Below are positions 26,678 to 35,687 of a stretch of DNA of 64,000 bases, in pieces; the stretch's first letter is position 1; every line of letters starts with the position of its first letter. Below the pieces are notes generated by a model. The model worked only from the letters and a program-made list of their open reading frames with translations, did no database searches and was not told the DNA's origin. The position numbers and the translations under genes are program-made. The DNA is taken from contig JAJQFS010000087.1 in the NCBI GenBank assembly GCA_021200995.1, forward strand, positions 1 through 64,000, read 5' to 3'. This DNA comes from Lachnospiraceae bacterium (GTDB taxonomy: Bacteria; Bacillota; Clostridia; Lachnospirales; Lachnospiraceae).

Positions 26678-29600
26678 TTATTCACACTTCTCCAGTGAAA
26701 TCACAACCTTCTGTCCGTTGATATTCCATTCCTTTGATGTCGCGAAGTCCGTATCCGCGGTGATCTCCTCCGCCAGGACCTTGCTTGCCACAGCGTCCTT
26801 ATTTTTCTCAATGACAGCGGACAGCGCGGCGTTGCTGTTTAAGGAAACGCGGATGTGGTCCATGACCTCGAAACCGGCGTCCTTGCGCATGGTCTGGATC
26901 TTGCTGATGATCTCGTTGACGTTGCCTTCCTCGATCAGAGCTTCGGTCAAGTTGGTATTTAACGCCACGGTGACGGTGTTGTCCGCCTCAATCGCGTATC
27001 CCTCCTGCTGCTTCGTATCGATCAGCAGATCGTCCTCTGTCAACACGATCTCCACATCATTGACTGTAAATTTCAGCGCGCCCTCGCTCTTTAACTGCGC
27101 GTAGGCGGCGTTGCCGTCCAGGGAAGCGAGCGTCTTCTGGATGCCGCCGAGCTGTTTGCCGTACTTCGGACCCACGGTGCGCAGCTGCGGTTTAAAGGTA
27201 TAGGTGGTGAAGGCGGACACGTCGTCCACGAACTTCACTTCCTTGATATTCAGCTCGTCCGCGATGATGTCGGTGTAAAGCTGGTCTAAGACAGACGGCG
27301 CCTTGACCACCATCTCGCCGATCGGCTGACGGTTCTTTAAACCGGAAGCGTTTCTGGCGGCGCGGCCCATCACGACGATCTTTAACAGCTCCTCCATGTC
27401 GGATTCCAGCTTCTCATCGATCAGGCTCTCATCCGCGACAGGATAATCGCAGAGGTGAATGCTCTCCGGCGCGGTCTCATCGATAGAGCAGACCAGATTG
27501 CGGTAAATCTCCTCCGTCATGAACGGAATCATGGGTGCGGCGCACTTGCAGAAGGAAACCAGCGCCGTATAAAGTGTCATATATGCGTTGATCTTATCCT
27601 GCTCCATTCCCTTGGCCCAGAAGCGCTCTCTGCTGCGGCGTACATACCAGTTGCTCATGTCGTCCACAAAGGCCTCCAGGGCTCTGGCCGCCTCTGGGAT
27701 GCGGTAATTCTCCAGGTCGTAATCGACCTCTTTAATCATGGAATTTAATCTGGACAGGAGCCAGCGGTCCATGACGGTCAGCTTGTCATATTCCAGGGTA
27801 TATTTCGTTGCGTCAAAGTCGTCGATGTTCGCGTACAGAACAAAGAACGCGTAGGTGTTCCACAGGGTGCCCATGAACTTGCTGCGGCCCTCGGTCACGG
27901 CCTTGTCATGGAAGCGGTTCGGCAGCCAGGGCGCGGAATTCGAGTAGAAATACCAGCGGATGGCGTCCGCGCCATGCTTATCCAGCGCGTCAAACGGATC
28001 CACCGCGTTGCCCTTACTCTTACTCATCTTCTGGCCGTTCTCATCCTGAACATGCCCCAGCACGATGACGTTCTCATAGGGACTGCAGTTAAATAATAAG
28101 GTGCTCTCCGCCATCAGCGCGTGGAACCAGCCTCTCGTCTGATCCACTGCCTCGGAAATAAACTGAGCGGGGAACTGCTCCTTGAACAGGTCCTGATTCT
28201 CAAGCGGATAGTGGTGCTGCGCGAAGGGCATGGCGCCGGAGTCAAACCAGCAGTCGATGACCTCCGGGACACGGTGCATGGTGCCGCCGCACTTCGGGCA
28301 GGTGTAGGTGACCTCGTCGATGTAAGGTCTGTGCAATTCCACCTTCGCGGCGTTCGGATCGCCCGCCTTTTCGGCCAGCTCGGCGCGGCTGCCGATGCAC
28401 TCCTGATAGCCGCAGGAGCACTCCCAGATATTCAAAGGAGTCCCCCAGTAACGGTTGCGGGAGATGGCCCAGTCCTGGATATTCTCCAGCCAGTTGCCGA
28501 AACGGCCCTTGCCGATGGATTCGGGAATCCAGTTGACAGTGTTGTTATTGCGCACCAGGTCGTCGCGCACCGCGGTTTCCTTAATATACCAGGACTCACG
28601 CGCGTAATAAATCAGCGGAGTGTCGCAGCGCCAGCAGTGCGGATAGTCATGCTCAAATTTGGGCGCGTCGAAAAGCTGGCCTCTCGCGTCCAGGTCTTTT
28701 AAGACCTCCGGGTCCGCTTTTTTCACAAAAAGACCAGCGTAGGGGGTCTCCTCGCTCATGTTGCCCTTGCTGTCCACAAACTGCACGAACGGCAGGTCAT
28801 AGTCCTTCCCCACGCGGCTGTCGTCCTCACCGAAGGCCGGCGCGATATGGACGATGCCGGTACCGTCGGACATGGTGACATAGCTGTCACAGGTAACAAA
28901 AAAGGCTTTTTTATTCTGCTTTGCGGCAGCCTCGGCGGCACAGGTGTAGAGCGGCTCGTATTCCTTGTATTCCAGGTCTTTGCCGACGCAGCTTTCCAGC
29001 ACCTCGTAGGCCGGCGTCTCCTCGCTGCCAAGCCTTCCAAGCACAGTATCCAGCAGAGCCTGCGCCATATAATAGGTGTAACCGTCTGCGGCCTTCACCT
29101 TGCAGTAGGTCTCGTCGGGGTTGACACAGAGCGCCAGGTTGGAGGGCAGGGTCCAGGGTGTAGTGGTCCATGCCAGGAAATACACGTCCTCGCCCTTTAC
29201 CTTGAAACGAACCACAGCGGAGCGCTCCTTGACCGTCTTATAGCCCTGGGCAACCTCCTGCGCAGACAGCGGGGTGCCGCAGCGCGGGCAGTAGGGTACG
29301 ATCTTAAAGCCCTTATATAAGAGGCCCTTGTTCCAGATTTCCTTTAAGGCCCACCACTCGGACTCGATATAATCATCGTGGTAGGTCACGTAGGGGTTGT
29401 CCATATCGGCCCAGAAGCCGACGGTTTTGGAGAAATCCTCCCACATGCCCTTGTATTTCCAAACGCTCTCCTTGCACTTGTCGATGAAAGGCTCCAGGCC
29501 GTACTCCTCGATCTGATCCTTGCCGTCTAAGCCAAGCTGCTTCTCCACCTCGATCTCCACCGGCAGACCGTGGGTATCCCAGCCGGCCTTGCGGGGCACC

Positions 29601-29833
29601 ATATATCCCTTCATGGTGCGGTAACGGGGAATCATGTCCTTGATCACGCGGGTCAGGACGTGGCCGATGTGAGGCTTGCCGTTGGCGGTCGGAGGGCCGT
29701 CATAAAAGGTGTAGGTCGGGCAGCCCTTCCTATTTTCCATGGATTTGCGGAAAATGTCGTTGTCAGACCAGAATTTCTCGGTTTTCTTTTCTCTCTCCAC
29801 AAAATTCAGGTCCGGAGATACTTTGTTGTACAT
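26678..29833 (-). CDS. ileS: isoleucyl-tRNA synthetase
   Basis: A 1051-residue class I synthetase that charges tRNA-Ile. Seen: the HIGH motif as GKPHIGHVL (about residue 51-59), the editing domain (TTPWTLPSNLAL), KMSKSKGN near residue 595, and the anticodon-binding C-terminal half. This is the eukaryote-like (IleS2-type) long form with a DUF5915-like tail (VVKAPSVLDQLYTDIIADELNIKEV), a form often linked to lower mupirocin sensitivity (family knowledge). GAAGGAGG precedes the ATG. It is under T-box control. Confidence 0.97.
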   Translation of the reverse strand: MYNKVSPDLNFVEREKKTEKFWSDNDIFRKSMENRKGCPTYTFYDGPPTANGKPHIGHVLTRVIKDMIPRYRTMKGYMVPRKAGWDTHGLPVEIEVEKQLGLDGKDQIEEYGLEPFIDKCKESVWKYKGMWEDFSKTVGFWADMDNPYVTYHDDYIESEWWALKEIWNKGLLYKGFKIVPYCPRCGTPLSAQEVAQGYKTVKERSAVVRFKVKGEDVYFLAWTTTPWTLPSNLALCVNPDETYCKVKAADGYTYYMAQALLDTVLGRLGSEETPAYEVLESCVGKDLEYKEYEPLYTCAAEAAAKQNKKAFFVTCDSYVTMSDGTGIVHIAPAFGEDDSRVGKDYDLPFVQFVDSKGNMSEETPYAGLFVKKADPEVLKDLDARGQLFDAPKFEHDYPHCWRCDTPLIYYARESWYIKETAVRDDLVRNNNTVNWIPESIGKGRFGNWLENIQDWAISRNRYWGTPLNIWECSCGYQECIGSRAELAEKAGDPNAAKVELHRPYIDEVTYTCPKCGGTMHRVPEVIDCWFDSGAMPFAQHHYPLENQDLFKEQFPAQFISEAVDQTRGWFHALMAESTLLFNCSPYENVIVLGHVQDENGQKMSKSKGNAVDPFDALDKHGADAIRWYFYSNSAPWLPNRFHDKAVTEGRSKFMGTLWNTYAFFVLYANIDDFDATKYTLEYDKLTVMDRWLLSRLNSMIKEVDYDLENYRIPEAARALEAFVDDMSNWYVRRSRERFWAKGMEQDKINAYMTLYTALVSFCKCAAPMIPFMTEEIYRNLVCSIDETAPESIHLCDYPVADESLIDEKLESDMEELLKIVVMGRAARNASGLKNRQPIGEMVVKAPSVLDQLYTDIIADELNIKEVKFVDDVSAFTTYTFKPQLRTVGPKYGKQLGGIQKTLASLDGNAAYAQLKSEGALKFTVNDVEIVLTEDDLLIDTKQQEGYAIEADNTVTVALNTNLTEALIEEGNVNEIISKIQTMRKDAGFEVMDHIRVSLNSNAALSAVIEKNKDAVASKVLAEEITADTDFATSKEWNINGQKVVISLEKCE

Positions 29834-30024
29834 CTTGTTCCTCCTTCAAGTTTCTGTAAAAGCCGATTGCTCCGCTCTATGAGCTCCCGCAATCGCTGCC
29901 TGTATTCACAATCCGCTCATTTTCCTTCAGAAAATGGCTGCTTGCTCATACAGATCAGGTTCTCTAATATCCAATCATCTGTGCATACAAATATGCCCAT
30001 ATGATTGTCTATTGAGAACACTTT

Positions 30025-30292
30025 TACAGTAAAAAATAAGCCTCTTCCGTAAAAGGAAGAAGCCATAAACCTCTCAATACCACCTGTTACGCATACTCCC
30101 CGTCTGCCGGTTTCATATGTTTCCCTATAACGGCGGGATGCCGGCCACAGGCTACTCGTTCCCTTTCGCCCGGCTGCTCAGAAGTGATGTTCCTCTCATC
30201 GGTCCGCACCGGGCTTTCACCCTCCCCGGCTCGCTTTGCCTTTCCTGATGAGGCTACTGTCTTCCTCACTGCATTTGCTTATTCAAACTCGC
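30025..30292 (-). promoter_or_regulatory. T-box riboswitch of ileS
   Basis: The minus-strand leader shows the T-box order: AGACAGTAGCC early in stem I; a specifier loop GAACATCACTTCTGAGC with codon AUC (Ile) at 30188-30186; the T-box sequence AACAGGTGGTATTGAGAGG (about 30088-30070) that pairs with uncharged tRNA; and a terminator stem GGCTTCTTCC/GGAAGAGGC followed by TTATTTTTTA (30031-30063). Uncharged tRNA-Ile should favour the antiterminator and ileS transcription. About 200 nt of extra leader follow the terminator, containing a further imperfect hairpin. Confidence 0.9.
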
Positions 30293-30298
30293 CCTGTT

Positions 30299-30327
30299 AT
30301 CTTAATCTCATTTTTTTAATTTGTAAA
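30299..30327 (-). promoter_or_regulatory. sigma-A promoter of the ileS T-box
   Basis: TTTACA (30327-30322), 17 bases, TAAGAT (30304-30299) directly before the T-box leader. Confidence 0.65.
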
Positions 30328-30347
30328 GAGAAAAAAGAAAAATTCCA

Positions 30348-30572
30348 TTAAAAACGCCGTTTTTCCCGCGGCGCTCCCTCCCGCCCCAGCAGATAATCCG
30401 TACTCACGCCGTAAAAATCGGCCAGGATGCAGAGATTGGCCAGAGTGGGCAGGTAGCGGCCCTGCTCGTAGGCGCTGATGGATGAGACTGAAATATGGGT
30501 GCATTGAGACACATAGCTGATGGTCCAGAAATGGCTTTCCCTGATATTGAGTAATTTTGTGTGCAAGCACAT
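30348..30572 (-). CDS. small XRE-type helix-turn-helix regulator
   Basis: A 74-residue protein that is almost wholly one HTH_3 domain. The second half matches closely (SSISAYEQGRYLPTLANLC, ILADFYGVSTDYLLGRE); the first helix pair (NIRESHFWTISYVSQCTH) is more diverged than usual. The ATG at 30572 is preferred over 30578 because GGGGAGGT is 7 bases before it. A 10-bp palindrome at 30638-30647, in its upstream region, could be an autoregulatory operator. Confidence 0.75.
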   Translation of the reverse strand: MCLHTKLLNIRESHFWTISYVSQCTHISVSSISAYEQGRYLPTLANLCILADFYGVSTDYLLGREGAPREKRRF

Positions 30573-30634
30573 ACGCATACCTCCCCGGCCTTTTGAGACT
30601 ATACTTCATTCTAACACATCAACAGCTGCGGCTT

Positions 30635-30650
30635 GGACGATATATCGCCC
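30635..30650. promoter_or_regulatory. palindrome GGACGATATATCGCCC, possible operator
   Basis: The core CGATATATCG is perfectly symmetric and flanked by GG/CC. It lies 63 bases upstream of the XRE gene and shares its core and most flanks with the palindrome at 302-317. Confidence 0.4.
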
Positions 30651-30709
30651 CAAACTGCCAATTTGCCGCCGTATGACGGAAAGTTTTTGATTTTTTCATA
30701 AAAACAGGG

Positions 30710-30738
30710 TTGAAATCATACTGAGTCTGGCTTATACT
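30710..30738 (+). promoter_or_regulatory. sigma-A promoter of degV
   Basis: TTGAAA (30710-30715), 17 bases, TATACT (30733-30738), 68 bases before the degV start. Confidence 0.75.
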
Positions 30739-30806
30739 AAACATGGTTTTGAAAACTACATTTACGGTTTAAAAAAACGAGAATGCAGACCGGGGAGAGA
30801 AAGAAA

Positions 30807-31700
30807 ATGGCAAGACAGTTTGAAATTATATGTGACAGCGCGTGCGACATTCCAAGGTCAGTCTGTGAAGAACAGGGCGTGACAATTGTGCCTTTTTATG
30901 TTTCCTTTGACGGGGAAAAATACGAACGTGAGGAAATCGATTTCGCCGTGCGCGACATGTATGATAAAATGGTGGCAAATGCGGGCGTATACCCCAAAAC
31001 CTCGCTCCCATCCGTGCAGGATTATGTCGATTACATGGAGCCTCTGGTCAATGACGGCAAAACAGTGCTCTGCATTACCTTTACCTCTCATATGAGCAGC
31101 GCCTTCCAGTCCGCGGTAGCCGCAGCGGAGCTTGTGAGGGAAGAACACGAAGGCGCGACAGTGGTGGTCTTAGACAGCGAACAGGCAACCGTGGCGGAAG
31201 GTCTGTTCTTAAAACAGGCAATCCGACTGCGTGGCAGAGGACTGGAGGTCCACGAAGCCGCGCAGCAGCTGATTGACATCAAAAAGACTTCCAGAATTTT
31301 TTATACGGTAGCGGACCTGGAGTACCTGATCCACGGCGGCAGAATCGGGAAGGCCGTCGGAATCGCGGGGAGTGTGCTGAAGATTCAGCCCATGATTGTC
31401 TTTAAGGACGGGGAACTGGAGGCTGCCGGAGTCTGCCGCAACCGGACAAAGGCCACCAAAAAAATCATCGATCTGCTCGACTCTTATGCAAGAGAAGGGA
31501 ATCTGAACCTGAGCGATTTTGATTTTTCCATCGGTTTTGGCTATGACCCGCAGGAAGGGCAGGCGCTCAAAATCATGGTGGAGACCTATCTGAAAAGCAA
31601 AGGAGCCACCGCGAACGTAGAGGTGTATCAGATTGGCGCGACCATCGGCGTGCACAACGGGCCTTATCCGCTCGGCTTAGGCGTCATGAAAAGGGTATGA
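30807..31700 (+). CDS. DegV family fatty-acid-binding protein
   Basis: A 297-residue DegV (FakB-like) protein. Family features: ICDSACDIP at the N-terminus, KTSLPSVQDY, FTSHMSSAFQSA, and GGRIGKAVGIAGSVLKIQPM in the middle. DegV proteins bind a fatty acid and present it to a FakA kinase for phosphorylation; no FakA is nearby. GGGGAGAG precedes the ATG at 30807. A small gene follows 19 bases after it. Confidence 0.9.
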   Translation: MARQFEIICDSACDIPRSVCEEQGVTIVPFYVSFDGEKYEREEIDFAVRDMYDKMVANAGVYPKTSLPSVQDYVDYMEPLVNDGKTVLCITFTSHMSSAFQSAVAAAELVREEHEGATVVVLDSEQATVAEGLFLKQAIRLRGRGLEVHEAAQQLIDIKKTSRIFYTVADLEYLIHGGRIGKAVGIAGSVLKIQPMIVFKDGELEAAGVCRNRTKATKKIIDLLDSYAREGNLNLSDFDFSIGFGYDPQEGQALKIMVETYLKSKGATANVEVYQIGATIGVHNGPYPLGLGVMKRV

Positions 31701-31719
31701 ACCGCTAAAGGAGGTGCTC

Positions 31720-31929
31720 ATGAACCCGACTGAAAAGGAAATCGAGGACATTCTGAAAATTCTGGACGACTTTACCGACCGCGGTGAAAGCCGCTTAAAG
31801 ATCAACACAGCGGACGATCAGCCGGAAGGTCAGGTGGAGAGATTATATCATCTGGGGCGCTGTGACGTCGGCAGTCCCTGGGCAAAGGGCCAGGCATTTG
31901 ATGTACTGGAAACAAAAGACAATAAATAA
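31720..31929 (+). CDS. small hypothetical protein, 69 residues
   Basis: An acidic, hydrophilic protein, with helix-forming N-terminus (EKEIEDILKILDDF) and no recognised domain. AAAGGAGG lies 5 bases before the ATG, and the gene sits between degV and a strong terminator, so it is very likely translated with degV. Confidence 0.7.
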   Translation: MNPTEKEIEDILKILDDFTDRGESRLKINTADDQPEGQVERLYHLGRCDVGSPWAKGQAFDVLETKDNK

Positions 31930-31944
31930 AAAGAGTTCAAAAAT

Positions 31945-31976
31945 GGGCCGGACTCCGCTATGGGATCCGGCCCTTA
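31945..31976 (+). terminator. terminator of the degV unit
   Basis: GGGCCGGA and TCCGGCCC pair around a 13-base loop, followed by TTAT. Confidence 0.75.
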
Positions 31977-32054
31977 TCATTTGCTGCTTATAATCAGCTG
32001 CGGTTTCAGCAATCTGCCGCGTTTTTCATTCGCGTTAAATTATCCTGTCAGGCA

Positions 32055-33062
32055 TTACGCCTTCATGCGAATAAACGGCTTCACGCCCTCCACCGCTTTT
32101 GCCGGTGAAATCACCTCATCCTCATGATCGATGTCAATCAGCGTATAGCGGTCGTTGCCCATCCCCAGTTCCTTCATATAAGTCAGCTGGCGCAGGCCGT
32201 GACGGCTCTCCATGCGTTCCACCAGATCCTTGTGATCCTCCTCTTTGAGCGCGTACACCAGATCTACCGAAGCCTGGTCCGCCGCCAGGATATCCAGCGA
32301 AGCCACGATTCCGATATTCGGCGTCACAACCGGCATGGCCGCGGTTCCCTCGCAGTCACAGGATACGGACATATTCCGCAGGACATTGACAAAGGCAATG
32401 TGTTCTCCGAAATGATCCACCACGGATTTGGCCGACTCGGTCATCCGCTCCATGAACTCTTCCTTTTTGATATCCCACATATCGTCGGAGCCGGGCGTTG
32501 TGTGAATCATGGCCTTGCCGATGCGGCCGTCCGCACAGCCGATGCCGATATTTTTGCCGCTGCCGCCGAAGCCTCCCTGCGTATGTCCCTTAAAATGGGT
32601 CAGCACGAAAAGGGAGTCATAGTTTAAAAGGTTCTTCCCCACGGACATTTCCGTAAACCACTTACCGCCCTTCACCGGCAGCATGGCGGTCCCATCCTCG
32701 TCCAGAATGTCCACCGGACAGAAGGTCCAGCCGTTCACCTCAAGTGTCTTTCTGTGTTTCTCGGTCGTGTCGCGGTCGCCCTCATAATAGGTGTTGGTCT
32801 CCACAATCGTCGCGTCCGGCAGATCTGTCTCAATCAGATTCCGCACCCAGGGGCGCGGTATGATATTCGGTCCGTACTGCTCACCTGTGTGGAGCTTGAC
32901 CGCGATTTTGCCTGTCAGACAGGCGCTGATTCTCTCATAAATTTTCTGAAGTCCCTCTGCGGAAAGATCTCTTGTGAAATAGACTACCGACTTTTCCCCC
33001 GTGCGCTCCTCGTAGGGAATATAGTGTTCTCCGCCCGTGCCGGGCATGATTTTTTCAGACAT
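32055..33062 (-). CDS. DUF362 domain protein
   Basis: A 335-residue protein of the DUF362 family (VAVKLHTGE..., FKGHTQGGFGGSGKNIGIGCA, ASLDILAADQASVDLVYA). Members are often fused to ferredoxin domains; here no CxxCxxC clusters occur, only isolated cysteines. Function unknown; family proteins are sometimes annotated as Fe-S-related. The start is 33062 or 33077: the latter ATG overlaps the stop of the upstream gene, while 33062 has GGGG at 8 bases. It is translationally coupled to that gene. Confidence 0.8.
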   Translation of the reverse strand: MSEKIMPGTGGEHYIPYEERTGEKSVVYFTRDLSAEGLQKIYERISACLTGKIAVKLHTGEQYGPNIIPRPWVRNLIETDLPDATIVETNTYYEGDRDTTEKHRKTLEVNGWTFCPVDILDEDGTAMLPVKGGKWFTEMSVGKNLLNYDSLFVLTHFKGHTQGGFGGSGKNIGIGCADGRIGKAMIHTTPGSDDMWDIKKEEFMERMTESAKSVVDHFGEHIAFVNVLRNMSVSCDCEGTAAMPVVTPNIGIVASLDILAADQASVDLVYALKEEDHKDLVERMESRHGLRQLTYMKELGMGNDRYTLIDIDHEDEVISPAKAVEGVKPFIRMKA

Positions 33063-33077
33063 GGCTTTTACCCCCAT

Positions 33078-33452
33078 TTAAAAAGTTTTCCCCGGATAGT
33101 CCGTCCCCGTCTCGCCCTGCAGCTTCTGCAGGTATGGCTCCTTATTCTGTTTCATCTTGAGGAACGTGTCGAACGCCATCAACAGCATCGTGTCCCCGTT
33201 CTCCCGCATGGCGTATTTTCCCCGATCCATTTCCGCTTTGAAATGATCCATCTGCCAGACCATGATATCCACCACAGTATAACCGTCCACATTCGCCCTG
33301 CAGAGGAAATTCTGATGCTCCAGATAATAGGAAAATTCCGCCATCACTTCCTCATCGGCGCTCAGCCTCTTCCAGAAGTCCTCAAAAAAAGCTTCATCCT
33401 CCCCCGCGTAACGGCACAGTTCACGCGCCCAGAGTTTTTCACGCTCGTACAT
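33078..33452 (-). CDS. hypothetical protein, 124 residues, coupled to DUF362 gene
   Basis: An acidic, helical, soluble protein rich in aromatic residues (AFFEDFWKRL, EFSYYLEHQNF). No recognised family. GGAGGG lies 6 bases before the ATG at 33452, and its stop codon is adjacent to the next gene's ATG, so both belong to one unit. Confidence 0.65.
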   Translation of the reverse strand: MYEREKLWARELCRYAGEDEAFFEDFWKRLSADEEVMAEFSYYLEHQNFLCRANVDGYTVVDIMVWQMDHFKAEMDRGKYAMRENGDTMLLMAFDTFLKMKQNKEPYLQKLQGETGTDYPGKTF

Positions 33453-33480
33453 GAGGTTCCCTCCATTCAATACGTAGCGA

Positions 33481-33510
33481 AACGGGCTTCAGTTTCCACC
33501 AAAGCCCGTT
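33481..33510 (-). terminator. hairpin after ptsI
   Basis: AACGGGCTT and AAGCCCGTT form a 9-bp stem 30 bases past the ptsI stop. No T-run follows, so activity is uncertain. Confidence 0.4.
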
Positions 33511-33539
33511 CATGTATCGGTTTCTCACGGGTAAAACAC

Positions 33540-35159
33540 TCACCCGATCTCAGAGTCCCTGATCAGCTTGCGCAGCGGTAAAATCATACCGCTCGCTACA
33601 GACAGTTCATCCACACCGCACTCCAGGAAATATTCGTTCATCTCCGGATCCGCGCCCAGCTCGCCGCAGATACCGGCCCAGATGCCGGCTGCGTGCGCGT
33701 TGTCGCAGACGATCTTGATCGCGCGCTTGATGGCCTCGTGATGCGGTTTGTAGAAGCGATCCAGCTTATTGTTCTGACGATCCACCGCGAGGGTGTACTG
33801 CGTCAGGTCGTTGGTGCCCATGCTGAAGAAGTCCACTTCCTGAGCCAGCAGATCGCTGATGAGGACGGAAGCCGGGGTCTCGATCATGATGCCCTGCTTG
33901 ATGTCCTTATTATACGCGATGCCTTCCGCGTCGAGTTCTGCCATCACGCCTGCCACGATTTCCTTGATGTCCCGTACTTCCTCCACGGAAGTGATCATCG
34001 GGTACATGATCGCGATGTTGCCATAGGCGCTCGCGCGTAAGAGCGCGCGCAGCTGCGTCCTGAAGATCTCAGGCTGCTCTAAGCAGATACGGATCGCGCG
34101 ATAGCCCAGCGCCGGGTTCGCCTCGTTGCCCAGGTTGAAATAATCCACCTGCTTGTCCGCGCCCAGATCCAGCGTGCGGATGACGACCTGTTTGCCTTCC
34201 ATGCCTTCGGCCACCGCTTTGTATGCCTTAAACTGCTCTTCCTCGGTCGGGAAGTCACTGGAATTCAGATATAAAAACTCGCTTCTGAATAAGCCGATGC
34301 CCTCGGCGTCATTGCGCTTTGCCACTTCCATGTCGGCTACGCTACCGATGTTCGCGAAGAGCTTCACATGACGGCCTGCCTTGGTAACGGTTTCCTTGCC
34401 CTTTAATTCCAGAAGCAGGGCTTTCTCCTCCTGCTCCTTGGCCTGTCTGGCCTGATACTCCTTTAAAGTCGCCTCATCGGGGTCGATAATCAGCGTCTGC
34501 GCGGCGCCGTCCACGATGCCGAGCTTGCCGTTCCAGCTTGCGTCGATCGGCGTCTTGATCAGTGCCGGGATGCCCATATTGCGGGCTAAAATCGCGGTAT
34601 GGGAGCTGGTGGAGCCTTCCTTTGTGACAAAGGCCAGCAGCTTGGAGGTATCCATCTGCACGGTCTCACTGGGAGCTAAATCCACCGCCACCAGGATGCA
34701 CGGCTCCTTCAAATCGCTCATATCCTGCACGCCGCAAAGCACATTCACCACACGGCTGGAAATATCACGGATGTCCGCGCTTCTGGCCTGGAAATACTCA
34801 TCCTCCATGCTCGCGAACATCTCGGCGAACTCCTCGCCGGTAGCCGCCACCGCGTACTCCGCGTTGACCTTGTCGTCGTTGATCTTGGAAAGGATCGAAT
34901 CCTTATAATCATCGTCGTCCAGCAGCATGGAGTGGACCTCGAACAGCTGCGCCGTCTCCTCTCCCTGCTCCCTGAGCGCCTTCTCATAAATCACCTGAAG
35001 CTGATCCTGTGCGGTCTCCTTGGCAGCCTCAAAGCGGGCAATCTCCGCTTCCGTATCGGTAATGCTTCTCTTCTCCGCGTTGCCCTCGGCTTTCACGTAA
35101 TATAGGATTTTGCCGATGGCAATGCCGTTTAAAATTTTCTGACCGGTTACTTTTTCCAT
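33540..35159 (-). CDS. ptsI: phosphoenolpyruvate-protein phosphotransferase (PTS enzyme I)
   Basis: A 539-residue enzyme I that takes phosphate from PEP and passes it to HPr. The active-site histidine is in EGSTSSHTAILARNMG (about residue 185), and the PEP site in FSMGTNDLTQYTLAVDR and ICGELGADP. It lies 29 bases downstream of ptsH on the same strand. No sugar-specific EII gene is near. Confidence 0.97.
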   Translation of the reverse strand: MEKVTGQKILNGIAIGKILYYVKAEGNAEKRSITDTEAEIARFEAAKETAQDQLQVIYEKALREQGEETAQLFEVHSMLLDDDDYKDSILSKINDDKVNAEYAVAATGEEFAEMFASMEDEYFQARSADIRDISSRVVNVLCGVQDMSDLKEPCILVAVDLAPSETVQMDTSKLLAFVTKEGSTSSHTAILARNMGIPALIKTPIDASWNGKLGIVDGAAQTLIIDPDEATLKEYQARQAKEQEEKALLLELKGKETVTKAGRHVKLFANIGSVADMEVAKRNDAEGIGLFRSEFLYLNSSDFPTEEEQFKAYKAVAEGMEGKQVVIRTLDLGADKQVDYFNLGNEANPALGYRAIRICLEQPEIFRTQLRALLRASAYGNIAIMYPMITSVEEVRDIKEIVAGVMAELDAEGIAYNKDIKQGIMIETPASVLISDLLAQEVDFFSMGTNDLTQYTLAVDRQNNKLDRFYKPHHEAIKRAIKIVCDNAHAAGIWAGICGELGADPEMNEYFLECGVDELSVASGMILPLRKLIRDSEIG

Positions 35160-35188
35160 TTTGCAAATACCTTCTTTATCCGTGACTT

Positions 35189-35452
35189 TTACAGATTTGC
35201 GGAAAGGAACGCCTCCAGGCCGGCGACGGTCGCTTCCTCGTCCTCACCCTCGGCGGTGACGGTAATGGTATCGTTGCATTTTACGCCCAGAGCCAGCAGC
35301 ATCATCAGTTTCTTCACATCCGCGCTCTTCCCGTTGTCCTTGCGGGTGATGGTAACGGTGGAGCTGTACTTTTTCGCTTCCTTGTTCAGCAGGCCGGCGG
35401 GTCTGGCGTGGATTCCGATCTCGTCTTTAATCGTGTACTCAAAAGATTTCAC
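35189..35452 (-). CDS. ptsH: HPr-like phosphocarrier protein
   Basis: An 87-residue HPr. The phosphate-carrying histidine is in GIHARPAGLL (residue about 15). Where Bacillus HPr has LKSIMGVMSLG with regulatory Ser46, this has VKKLMMLLALG, so the HPr-kinase serine is a lysine. The start is GTG at 35452, set by GGAGGAATGAAAA just before it. An 11-bp palindrome (GGACACTGTCC, 35486-35496) lies just upstream. Confidence 0.93.
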   Translation of the reverse strand: MKSFEYTIKDEIGIHARPAGLLNKEAKKYSSTVTITRKDNGKSADVKKLMMLLALGVKCNDTITVTAEGEDEEATVAGLEAFLSANL

Positions 35453-35642
35453 TTTTCATTCCTCCGGAAAAATATTTTACAAAGCGGACACTGTCCACAA
35501 CGAAAGTGTCCCCATAAGTATGTTAATTTTACTACACGTGCAAAAAACTTTCAATGCTTTTCCGGAATTTATCACAAAACTTTTTTCAAAAATATGCTGT
35601 TTTTGTCGATTTAGACAAGAACGTCCCTGACAGAATCAAAAA

Positions 35643-35666
35643 ACAGGGCCGCATCAGCAGCCCTGT
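35643..35666 (-). terminator. terminator of the ABC exporter operon
   Basis: ACAGGGC and GCCCTGT pair; on the minus strand TTTTTT follows directly. It starts 22 bases after the stop codon. Confidence 0.85.
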
Positions 35667-35687
35667 CTCCCGCTTCCGGCTCATTCC

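Noticed and set aside
30087..30269. Short minus-strand frame inside the ileS leader
   Set aside because: It lies wholly within the T-box structure and has no ribosome site.
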